Shown: piece after piece, positions 44,723-51,963 of the stretch
How the letters are laid out: each line of letters starts with the position of its first letter
How positions within the stretch are numbered: the stretch's first letter is position 1
Assembly (NCBI RefSeq): GCF_003053725.1
Contig: NZ_QAYC01000004.1
Location: 1 to 64,000 of the forward strand
Source of the DNA: Rhodovulum kholense
Lineage (GTDB): Bacteria; Pseudomonadota; Alphaproteobacteria; Rhodobacterales; Rhodobacteraceae
DNA: 64,000 nucleotides
Direction: 5' to 3'
The notes under the pieces: generated by a model
Seen by the model: the letters and a program-made list of their open reading frames with translations, nothing else
What the model was told of the DNA's origin: nothing
Databases searched by the model: none
Translations under genes and position numbers: made by a program

Positions 44723-46603
44723 ATGCCCGCCCGCCGAATCCTGTCGCTGTGGTTTCCACGGCTTGCCGCAGACCGCGCGTTGCGCGACCGCCGGGGCCTG
44801 CCGCCCGGGCCCTTCGCCGTGCTGGCCGACCGCCGGGGCGCGCAAGTCATCGTCTCGCTCTGCGCCGAGGCCGAGGCGGCCGGACTGCGGATCGGCCAGC
44901 CGCTGCGCGACGCGATGGCGATCTGCCCGCAGCTGGCGACCCGGCCCGCCGACCCCGCCGGCGAGGCCGCCTTCCTGACCGGGTTGCGGCGCTGGGCCGG
45001 CCGGTTTTCGCCCTGGGTCGCCGAAGACCCGCCCGACGGGCTGCGGCTCGACATCACCGGCTGCGCCCATCTCTTCGGCGGCGAGCCCGGCCTGATCGCC
45101 GCGGTCGAGACCGATTGCACGGCGCTGGGGCTGAGCGTGCGCCCGGGCATCGCAGACACGCTGGGCGCGGCCTGGGCGCTGGCCCGCTTTGCCGGGACCG
45201 AGGCGCAGCCGCACCGGACCGGCGACGCCATCGCGCAGGAAGCCCGCGCCACCCGGTCGCGCGCGGCCCGGCGCGCAGGTCAAAGGGTGGGCCAAAAGAA
45301 CGTCCAGACCGCCGCCCGGGTGGAAAGACTGGCGCAGGGACCAGCCGACGGACGGACCGAAGAACGGGCGGCAGAGCGCCTGCCGATCGCGGCCCCCGGC
45401 CAGACCCGCGCCGCGCTGGCGCCGCTGCCGATGGCCGCGCTGCGGCTCGACGAGACCATAATCGAGGCGCTGGCCCGGCTCGGGCTGCGGCGGGTCGGCG
45501 ACATTCTCGGCATGCCGCGCGCGCCGCTCGCCCGCCGCTTCGGGCGCGGGCTTGTCGACCGGCTCGATCAGGCGCTGGGCGCGGCCCCCGAACCGGTCTC
45601 GCCCGCCCGGCCCGCACCGCATCTCGCGGTGCGGCTGTCCCTGCCCGAACCGATCGGGCTCGAGGCGGACCTGCTGGCCGCCATCGACCGGCTGCTGCCC
45701 GCGCTCGGGGCCCGGCTCGAGGCCGCGGGGCTGGGCGCGCGGCGGCTGCGGCTGCAGGCCTTCCGCACCGATCACGGCATCCGGACGGTCGAGGTCGGGC
45801 TGGCCCGCGCAACTGCCGCGCCCGACCGGATGCGGCCGCTGCTGGCGCTGAAACTCGGCGGGATCGAGAACGGCATCGAAGGCGGGCATGACGACGGAAG
45901 CGGAATCGACCGGCTGCGGCTCGACGCCATCGAAACCGAACCCTTGCACCCGCATTCCGGCCGGTTCGACATCCCGGCCCGCACCGGGGCCGGTTCGGGC
46001 GACGGCCCAGGCGGTGGATCGGACGACGGCTCGGGCGACAGATCGGGCGACAGATCGGGCGACGATCCGGGCCGGGACACCGCGGAGCGCGCCGACCGAT
46101 ACAGGGATGCGACCAAGAACGCGGGCAAAGACAGGGCCGGGCCGCCCGAACCGGCGGCGGCCGATCCCGGGATGGCGGATCTGATCGGGCGGCTTGGCGC
46201 CCGGATCGGGCTCGAGGCGGTGACCCGGCTGGCCCCGGCCGAAAGCCACATTCCCGAAAAGGGCTTTCAGTTGCTCGCCGCCGCCTGGTCCGACCCGGCC
46301 GGCCCCTGGCCCCGGCCCGACCGGCCGCGGCCGCTTCTGCTTTTTGCGCCGGAACCGGTGGCGGCCGCCGAGCACCCGGAACCGCCCGACCGGTTCCGCT
46401 GGCGCCAGCGCGCCTTTGCCGCCCGCGCGGCGATGGGTCCCGAACGGCTCCTGCCGGAATGGTGGCTGGACGATCCGGCCTGGCGGTCGGGACCGCGGGA
46501 TTACTGGCGCGTCGACACCGATGCGCAGACCCGGCTCTGGCTGTACTACGCGCATGGGGCAGAGATGTCGGCGGGCTGGTTCTGCCAGGGCCGGTTCGGC
46601 TGA
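44723..46603 (+). CDS. imuB: ImuB-type Y-family polymerase-like protein
   Basis: Encodes 626 aa. The Y-family-like N-terminus has ARRILSLWFPRLAADRALRD, and the family block LRLDITGCAHLFGGEPGLIA followed by SVRPGIADTLGAAWALARF. A helix-hairpin-helix region is in LARLGLRRVGDILGMPRAPL and the C-terminal ImuB domain ends the protein (WRVDTDAQTRLWLYYAHGAE). ImuB lacks polymerase acidic residues and acts as hub for ImuA and DnaE2 in SOS mutagenesis. Two low-complexity inserts (about 172-230 and 420-475) make it longer than usual. Neither imuA nor dnaE2 adjoins it here. Confidence 0.9.
   Translation: MPARRILSLWFPRLAADRALRDRRGLPPGPFAVLADRRGAQVIVSLCAEAEAAGLRIGQPLRDAMAICPQLATRPADPAGEAAFLTGLRRWAGRFSPWVAEDPPDGLRLDITGCAHLFGGEPGLIAAVETDCTALGLSVRPGIADTLGAAWALARFAGTEAQPHRTGDAIAQEARATRSRAARRAGQRVGQKNVQTAARVERLAQGPADGRTEERAAERLPIAAPGQTRAALAPLPMAALRLDETIIEALARLGLRRVGDILGMPRAPLARRFGRGLVDRLDQALGAAPEPVSPARPAPHLAVRLSLPEPIGLEADLLAAIDRLLPALGARLEAAGLGARRLRLQAFRTDHGIRTVEVGLARATAAPDRMRPLLALKLGGIENGIEGGHDDGSGIDRLRLDAIETEPLHPHSGRFDIPARTGAGSGDGPGGGSDDGSGDRSGDRSGDDPGRDTAERADRYRDATKNAGKDRAGPPEPAAADPGMADLIGRLGARIGLEAVTRLAPAESHIPEKGFQLLAAAWSDPAGPWPRPDRPRPLLLFAPEPVAAAEHPEPPDRFRWRQRAFAARAAMGPERLLPEWWLDDPAWRSGPRDYWRVDTDAQTRLWLYYAHGAEMSAGWFCQGRFG
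46031..46066 (+). repeat. 12-bp tandem repeat inside imuB
   Basis: The unit TCGGGCGACAGA occurs twice and a third imperfect copy follows (TCGGGCGACGAT), keeping the reading frame and encoding SGDR repeats in a Gly/Ser/Asp-rich linker. It probably arose by replication slippage. Confidence 0.8.
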
Positions 46604-46647
46604 CAGCAAGCCCGCCCATCACCCTGCGTCGCGCCCCGGAGCGGGAC

Positions 46648-46670
46648 AAAAATTCTCGCAGAGAATTTTT
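46648..46670. terminator. Hairpin AAAAATTCTC-GCA-GAGAATTTTT
   Basis: A perfect 10-bp stem with GCA loop lies 45 bp after imuB. The stem ends in five T on the plus strand, so it is a strong terminator candidate for imuB and symmetric enough to work both ways. Confidence 0.75.
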
Positions 46671-46764
46671 CGGCCGCCGCTCCGCCGCCGGGCCTCGGGA
46701 AAACGTCCTTGGCCCAAGCCACCACCCGGCCCGCACGGACACCAAGAAACGGCCAGCCAGGGGC

Positions 46765-46787
46765 CAAAATTCTTGGAAAGAATTTTG
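46765..46787. terminator. Hairpin CAAAATTCTT-GGA-AAGAATTTTG
   Basis: A perfect 10-bp stem with GGA loop, about 95 bp after the previous hairpin. It has the same A/T-rich arm style. A second terminator right after the first is unusual for one gene and may be a mobile or duplicated palindrome. Confidence 0.65.
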
Positions 46788-47000
46788 CCTTGGCCGGCCA
46801 GGAGTGGGAGGTCGTCACCCGGCGCCGCAGCTTGGGTGGGGGCTGTTTCACCGCGGCACCGGGTCCAGCGTATCGCTATGCCCCCTTATGCCTCCGATTC
46901 CGGGCCTCCACAGGAAGCCCTGATGCCGAAGCACAGGTATTTTCAGGGCAAAACCCGGGCGGCCCTTGATTTGCCCGCGACAGGGCGGCACCTTCGTCAC

Positions 47001-47345
47001 ATGAGCGTCATCCCCCCCACGCCGTTCCCGGCCGAACGCCCCGCCGAACAGGTCGCCTTCGACCGGACCGAGCTGGGGGTCATCCTCACCCTCTATGGCC
47101 GGATGGTCGCTGCGGGCGAATGGCGCGACTACGGGATCTCCTGCCTCCGCGACGCGGCGATCTTCTCGATCTTCCGCCGCACTGCCGAACACCCGCTCTA
47201 CCGCATCGAGAAACGTCCCCGCCTGCGTGGCCGGCAGGGGCTTTACTCGGTGATCGGCATGGACGGGCAGATCCTCAAGCGCGGCCACGAGCTGCCGACC
47301 GTGCTGCGGGTGCTGGAACGCAAGCTGATCCGGCCGGTCGAGTAG
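47001..47345 (+). CDS. DUF2794 family protein
   Basis: Encodes 114 aa. The conserved alphaproteobacterial DUF2794 blocks are visible: VAFDRTELGVILTLYGRMVA, GEWRDYGISCLRDAAIFSIF, RTAEHPLYRIEKRPRLRGRQ, then GLYSVIGMDGQILKRGHEL and VLRVLERKL. No function is established; the fold is a short alpha/beta protein. It is downstream of the two hairpins and ends 19 bp before the NlpC gene end on the other strand. Confidence 0.85.
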   Translation: MSVIPPTPFPAERPAEQVAFDRTELGVILTLYGRMVAAGEWRDYGISCLRDAAIFSIFRRTAEHPLYRIEKRPRLRGRQGLYSVIGMDGQILKRGHELPTVLRVLERKLIRPVE

Positions 47346-47364
47346 CCGCCGATCCGGCCCGCGC

Positions 47365-48210
47365 CTAGGCGCGCCGATGCGCGGTCGGACGGCCCTCGCC
47401 CTGCGCCTCGATCCGGGCAACCGCATCGGCGATCCGCTCGTAGGCGACCGACATCGTGTGCCCGTTGGCATGGATCATCACCTCCGGATCGACCGCCAGC
47501 GCGACATGGCCGCGCCAGAACAGAAGATCCCCGCGCTCGACCGGGCTGCCCTCGGGCAGGGCCTCGCCCAGCCCCCGCTCCTGCTGATCGCTGTCGCCCG
47601 GGCAGGCCCGCCCGGAGGCCAGCCAGGCCATCTGCACCAGCCCCGAACAGTCGATCCCCCAGACCGAATTGCCGCCCCAGAGATAGGGCACCCCGAAAAA
47701 CAGCTGCGCGACGGTCACCGGGTCGCGGAACGGCACGTTCAGCGGCCGCAGATGCGGCTTGGGCACGAACCAGCCTTGCGCGGTCTCGAAGAACCCACCC
47801 TCGGCCGAGACCACCCGGACTTCGGTGCCGAAGGACAGGCCCATCACCTCGGGCCGCTTGAGGTCGGGCGCGGAATAGGCGTGGCTCGCAGGCACCGCTA
47901 CCCGGTGGGTGGGCGCGGGGACATCGGCGGCCAGCGCCTGGGCCGCGACATAGCCCACGAACCCGTCGCGCGCAGCCCAGCCGAACCCGAACCCGTCATG
48001 CATGTCGAGCAGCTCGAACGCCTCGCCCAGCACCAGCTGGCGTTCGCGCGGCCCACCCGGCGCGCGCAACAGATCCGTCAGCGGCCGGGTCACCCGAAAC
48101 TGCACCGGATCGGCATAGCGGGGCGCCTCGACCAGCCCCTTCAGCCGGGTCGCCGCCACCCGGTCGTTCGCGGGCGTCTCGCGCCGGTCGCGGGGGACGG
48201 CGCCGGTCAC
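47365..48210 (-). CDS. NlpC/P60-family cell-wall peptidase
   Basis: Encodes 281 aa from GTG 48208-48210, which overlaps the M17 peptidase stop (GTGA). Two SH3-like repeats (about 35-95 and 110-150) precede the NlpC/P60 domain with PYLWGGNSVWGIDCSGLVQM (catalytic Cys188), GDLLFWRGHVALAVDPEVMI (His235) and HANGHTMSVAYERI (third residue). It would cleave gamma-D-Glu-mDAP or recycle wall peptides. No signal peptide is seen, so a cytosolic peptide-recycling role with the aminopeptidase is plausible. Confidence 0.9.
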   Translation of the reverse strand: MTGAVPRDRRETPANDRVAATRLKGLVEAPRYADPVQFRVTRPLTDLLRAPGGPRERQLVLGEAFELLDMHDGFGFGWAARDGFVGYVAAQALAADVPAPTHRVAVPASHAYSAPDLKRPEVMGLSFGTEVRVVSAEGGFFETAQGWFVPKPHLRPLNVPFRDPVTVAQLFFGVPYLWGGNSVWGIDCSGLVQMAWLASGRACPGDSDQQERGLGEALPEGSPVERGDLLFWRGHVALAVDPEVMIHANGHTMSVAYERIADAVARIEAQGEGRPTAHRRA

Positions 48211-49589
48211 AGCCCCAGCACCTCGGGCAGCGCGGCGAGGATCGTCCGCGCCCCCTGCCCGACCCCGCCCTTGGGACGGGCCGGGGCGTCGGAGGGTTGC
48301 CAGCCGTAGATGTCGAAATGGGTGTAGCGCGCCTCGCCGACGAAACGGCGCAGGAACAGCGCCGCGGTGATCGACCCGGCGAACCCGCCCTTCGGCGCAT
48401 TGTCGAGATCGGCGATGCCGGGCTCGATCATCGCCTCGTAGGGCGCGTGGAACGGCATCCTCCAGACCGGATCGGCCATCGCCGCTCCGGCCCCGGAAAG
48501 CGCCGCGGCCACAGCCTCGTCATCGGTGTAGAAGGGCGCGATGTCGGGGCCGACCGCGACCCGCGCGGCGCCCGTCAGCGTCGCCATCGAGATCAGGCAG
48601 TCGGTCTCTTCCTCGGCGGCATGGGCCAGCGCATCGGCCAGCACCAGCCGCCCCTCGGCATCGGTATTGTTGATCTCGACTGTCAGCCCGTTGCGCGCGG
48701 TCAGGATGTCCTGCGGCCGCATGGCATTACCGGCGATGCTGTTCTCGACCGCCGGGATCAGCACCCGCAACCGCAGCGGCAGCTTCAGCGTCATGATCAT
48801 CGAGGCCAGCCCCAGCACCGTGGCCGCGCCGCCCATGTCCTTCTTCATCAGGCCCATCGAGCTGGAGGGCTTGATGTCAAGCCCGCCGGTGTCGAAGCAG
48901 ACGCCCTTGCCGACCAGCGTCAGCCGAGGTCCGGCCTCGCCCCAGCGCAGTTCCAGCAGGCGCGGGGCCTCGGCGGCGGCCCGCCCCACCGCATGGATCA
49001 TCGGAAAGTTCTGCGCCAGAAGCTCGTCTCCGCGGATCACGTTGGCCTCGGCCGCATGGCGCGCGGCAAGGCCGATCACCGCCTCTTCCAGCGCCTCGGG
49101 GCCCATGTCCGAAGCCGGGGTGTTGATCAGGTCGCGGGTCAGCACCTCGCCCGCCGCCATCGCCTCGATCCGGGCGACATCGACGCCCTCGGGCGCCTTG
49201 AAGCTGGCGCGTTGCGCGGCCTGAGGGCGGTAGCGGTCGAACCGGTAGGCCGACAGCAGAAGCCCCAGCGCCTCGGACTCAAGGTCCGCGCCCGCAAGCG
49301 CGGTATCCAGATGCCAGACGCCTTCGGGCAGGCGCGCCGCGACCGAGGCCAGATGGAATCGCCCGCGCGCCCGGGCCGGCGCCGCGCCAAGCCCGGCCAC
49401 GGCCCCCGCGACGGCGCCATCCGGGCCGGGCAGAAGCTGCAGCTCGCCCAGACCGGCGGCAAAGCCGGTCGCCTCGAGCCAGGCGGCCTCGGTCGGCGGC
49501 CGGCTTGCGCGCCAGGCGGCAAGATCCGCCTCCTGGACAACGAAAAGCGGGCGCGACGGCGCGGCGGAATCGGCAAAACGCGGGAACAT
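48207..49589 (-). CDS. M17 leucyl aminopeptidase-family protein
   Basis: Encodes 460 aa. The two-metal site is complete: GKGVCFDTGGLDIKPSSSMG, LMKKDMGGAATVLGLASMI, and the signature NTDAEGRLVLADALAHAAEE. The N-terminal domain is divergent from PepA. It is a cytosolic metallo-aminopeptidase that trims peptides; the overlap with the NlpC/P60 gene suggests joint processing of cell-wall peptides. Confidence 0.92.
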   Translation of the reverse strand: MFPRFADSAAPSRPLFVVQEADLAAWRASRPPTEAAWLEATGFAAGLGELQLLPGPDGAVAGAVAGLGAAPARARGRFHLASVAARLPEGVWHLDTALAGADLESEALGLLLSAYRFDRYRPQAAQRASFKAPEGVDVARIEAMAAGEVLTRDLINTPASDMGPEALEEAVIGLAARHAAEANVIRGDELLAQNFPMIHAVGRAAAEAPRLLELRWGEAGPRLTLVGKGVCFDTGGLDIKPSSSMGLMKKDMGGAATVLGLASMIMTLKLPLRLRVLIPAVENSIAGNAMRPQDILTARNGLTVEINNTDAEGRLVLADALAHAAEEETDCLISMATLTGAARVAVGPDIAPFYTDDEAVAAALSGAGAAMADPVWRMPFHAPYEAMIEPGIADLDNAPKGGFAGSITAALFLRRFVGEARYTHFDIYGWQPSDAPARPKGGVGQGARTILAALPEVLGL

Positions 49590-49659
49590 GGGACAGTCCT
49601 TCGGGGAGGGTCGGGATCAGACCCGACCCTAGCCTCTTCGGCGCGGCCCGCAAGCCGGT

Positions 49660-50040
49660 TCAGCCGGACCGGTGCTGAAGCTCTTCGGCCAGCCGGAACG
49701 ACCGCACCGCGACCCGCTTGAGTCGCGCCAGGGTCGCCGCGACCGCGACCTGGTCGCCGGACTGCGACGCGCGCGACACGTTTCGCGCCGCCGACGACAG
49801 GCTGATCATGCCAAGCGAGTCGCCCAGCGCGCGAATCTGCGCGGTCAGTTCGACGCAATCGCCGGGTCGGATCTGGCTTGCCGCCAGATGCAACCCGTCG
49901 ATCAGCGATTCCAGCCGATCGATCGACAGGACGATCAGATGAGACGCCCTTACCTCGCCCAAATCGACGAACATGTCAGCCAGGCGCTCGGAGTCCAGCC
50001 GCAATGGCTCGTCCTGGCGCATAGTTACGACGTTGGACAC
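49660..50040 (-). CDS. Small helical protein, possibly Hpt-like
   Basis: Encodes 126 aa from GTG 50038-50040, chosen because GGAGGG lies 8 nt upstream; an ATG at 50022 is an alternative. The protein is almost all helical (SERLADMFVDLGEVRASHLI, VLSIDRLESLIDGLHLAASQ, VAVAATLARLKRVAVRSFRL), with the size and helix pattern of a four-helix phosphotransfer module. The usual HxxKG phosphorylation motif is not seen. Function is unknown. It is divergent from the carbonic anhydrase gene. Confidence 0.55.
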   Translation of the reverse strand: MSNVVTMRQDEPLRLDSERLADMFVDLGEVRASHLIVLSIDRLESLIDGLHLAASQIRPGDCVELTAQIRALGDSLGMISLSSAARNVSRASQSGDQVAVAATLARLKRVAVRSFRLAEELQHRSG

Positions 50041-50186
50041 CTGAAGCACCCTCCGATCACCACACCTAACGTTCAACCTCGCCTTTCAGCGTCAAGAAAC
50101 CGTTGCCGCGGGTGTTTGAAATGTCTCGAATTTCCGGCAATTGCGGCTTATGCACCCGCAGAGGAAATCGGGGAGAAGCCGCACAA

Positions 50187-50837
50187 ATGATGAACGCACG
50201 CCCGCTGCCCAGCTATCTCGTCCAGCGCTATCACGGCTGGCGAGCCACCACCCATGCCGAAAACAAGGCCTGGTACCGCCGTCTCGCCGAAGAGGGCCAG
50301 CGCCCCCGCGCGATGATCATCTCCTGCTGCGACTCGCGCATCCACGTCACCTCGATCTTCGGCGCGGACGAGGGCGAGTTCTTCATTCACCGCAATATCG
50401 CGGGTCTGGTGCCGCCCTATGCGCCCGATGGCGACCATCACGGCACCTCGGCGGCGGTCGAATACGCGGTGACGGTGCTGAAGGTCGCCAACCTGCTGGT
50501 GGTCGGCCATTCCAATTGCGGCGGAGTCCGCGGCTGCCATGACATGTGCGCGGGGCTCGCGCCGCAGCTGGAGGAAAAGACCAGCTTCATCGGCCGCTGG
50601 ATGGACCTTTTGCGCCCGAGCTACGAGCGCCAGGCCGGCATCGCCGACGAATCCGAACGGCTGCGCGCCATGGAGAAGGAGGCGGTGCTGGTCTCGATCG
50701 AGAACCTGATGACCTTCCCCTTCGTGCAGGCCGCCGTCGAGGCCGAGTCGCTGACCCTGCACGGGCTCTGGAACGACATCGGCGAGGGCGTGGTCGAATG
50801 CTACGACCCCGAGACCGGCAGGTTCATGCCGGTCTGA
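50187..50837 (+). CDS. Beta-class carbonic anhydrase
   Basis: Encodes 216 aa from ATG 50187 (GGGGAGA about 11 nt upstream). Zinc ligands are Cys48 in SCCDSRIH, with the Asp-Arg dyad next to it, and His108 and Cys111 in VVGHSNCGGVRGCHDM. It interconverts CO2 and bicarbonate in the cytosol. The gene stands alone between the helical protein and the convergent di-haem protein gene. Confidence 0.93.
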   Translation: MMNARPLPSYLVQRYHGWRATTHAENKAWYRRLAEEGQRPRAMIISCCDSRIHVTSIFGADEGEFFIHRNIAGLVPPYAPDGDHHGTSAAVEYAVTVLKVANLLVVGHSNCGGVRGCHDMCAGLAPQLEEKTSFIGRWMDLLRPSYERQAGIADESERLRAMEKEAVLVSIENLMTFPFVQAAVEAESLTLHGLWNDIGEGVVECYDPETGRFMPV

Positions 50838-50853
50838 GGCCGGGCTTCGGGAC

Positions 50854-51963
50854 TCAGATCGCCTCGAGGAAGGCGACCAGGGCCTCGACATCGTCGGGGC
50901 CCAGATCGAGCGGCCGCACCAATGGCGACGGCGTCGCGGCCCCGGTCTCGACCGGGCCGGGCGCCTCCGGAAGCCGCGCCGAGGCACCGCCGCCCCCCGC
51001 ATAGAACCGGATCACCCCCGGCAGATGGGGGAAGATCCCGTTATGCATGTAGGGCGCGCTTTGCGCGACATGGCGCAGGCTCGGGGTGCGGAACCGCCCG
51101 GCATCCTCCGGCAGCCCGGTCACGGCAAAGCGCCCCAGATCCTCGCGCCCGCGGCCCAAGAAGGACAGCCCCAGATCGTGGAAGGCGCCGTCGCTGAGCA
51201 GCGGCCCGAAATGGCAGTTGGCACAGCGCGCCTTGGTGCGGAATAGATGGAGCCCCCGGATCTGAAGGTCGCCGAGCGCGCGACCGTCCCCCGCGAGAAA
51301 CCGGTCGAGCCGGGTCGGCCGGTCCAGATGGGTCTGGAACGCCGCCAGTGCCGCCGCGATCCGGTCGAGCGTGACCGGCCCCGGCCCGAAGGCCGCCTCG
51401 AAAAGCGGCGGATAGGCCGGATCGGCCGCAACCCTCGGAGCGATGGCGCCCAGATCGGCATTGGCCATCTCGACCGGGTTGGCCATGGGTCCCAGCGCCT
51501 GCGCCTCCAGCGTCGCGGCCCGCCCGTCCCAGAACAGCGGCAGCCCGGCCCCGGCGGCGAACAGCGCGGGCGCGTTGCGGGGGCCTTCCTGCCGCCCATG
51601 CCCCAGCGAGCGCGGCAACCCGTCGCCCCAGCCCAGACGCCGGTTGTGACAACTGTCGCAGGCGATCTGCCCAGAGGCCGACAGCACCGGATCGGCGAAA
51701 AGCTTCTCGCCCAGCGCCCGGCGGGCCTCGGCCGCGCTGCCCGGCGCGGGCCGGGGCGGCAAGGGACGGGGCGCAAGCTCGACATAGGTCACGCCCGGGT
51801 CGATCTCGGGCGCGGGCCAGGTTTCGGGCGGCCCGGCATAGACCGCTCGCAGGTCCTCGGGCGCCAGCCGCAAAGGTGCCGTCATCGCCGCCAGCCCCAG
51901 CCCCGCCGCCGCGACCAGAAGCCCCAGCCGCAAGGCCTTACCAGCTGTAAGTCGTGCCGACAT
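50854..51963 (-). CDS. MauG/cytochrome c peroxidase-family di-haem protein
   Basis: Encodes 369 aa with an N-terminal membrane/signal segment (about 10-28). There are two covalent haem sites: CDSCH (102-106) and CANCH (247-251). Other family stretches are LGEKLFADPVLSASGQIACD, GPRNAPALF, FWDGRAATLEAQALGPM and FRTPSLRHVAQSAPYMHNG. It is a periplasmic electron-transfer or peroxidase enzyme of the MauG/MbnH class. Its start lies inside the end of a TonB receptor gene (26-bp overlap), so the two are translated together. Confidence 0.92.
   Translation of the reverse strand: MSARLTAGKALRLGLLVAAAGLGLAAMTAPLRLAPEDLRAVYAGPPETWPAPEIDPGVTYVELAPRPLPPRPAPGSAAEARRALGEKLFADPVLSASGQIACDSCHNRRLGWGDGLPRSLGHGRQEGPRNAPALFAAGAGLPLFWDGRAATLEAQALGPMANPVEMANADLGAIAPRVAADPAYPPLFEAAFGPGPVTLDRIAAALAAFQTHLDRPTRLDRFLAGDGRALGDLQIRGLHLFRTKARCANCHFGPLLSDGAFHDLGLSFLGRGREDLGRFAVTGLPEDAGRFRTPSLRHVAQSAPYMHNGIFPHLPGVIRFYAGGGGASARLPEAPGPVETGAATPSPLVRPLDLGPDDVEALVAFLEAI

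Larger units (their letters stand above)
46604..47000. other. 397-bp intergenic region with two hairpins
   Basis: It lies between imuB and the DUF2794 gene. It holds two perfect A/T-rich hairpins (46648-46670 and 46765-46787) listed separately and GC-rich sequence around them. No coding sequence or RNA gene is recognised. The promoter of the downstream gene should be in its right part. Confidence 0.6.

Noticed and set aside
46031-46066. Short tandem repeat as a CRISPR-like array.
   Set aside because: Units are adjacent without spacers and keep the imuB frame; it is a coding slippage repeat.
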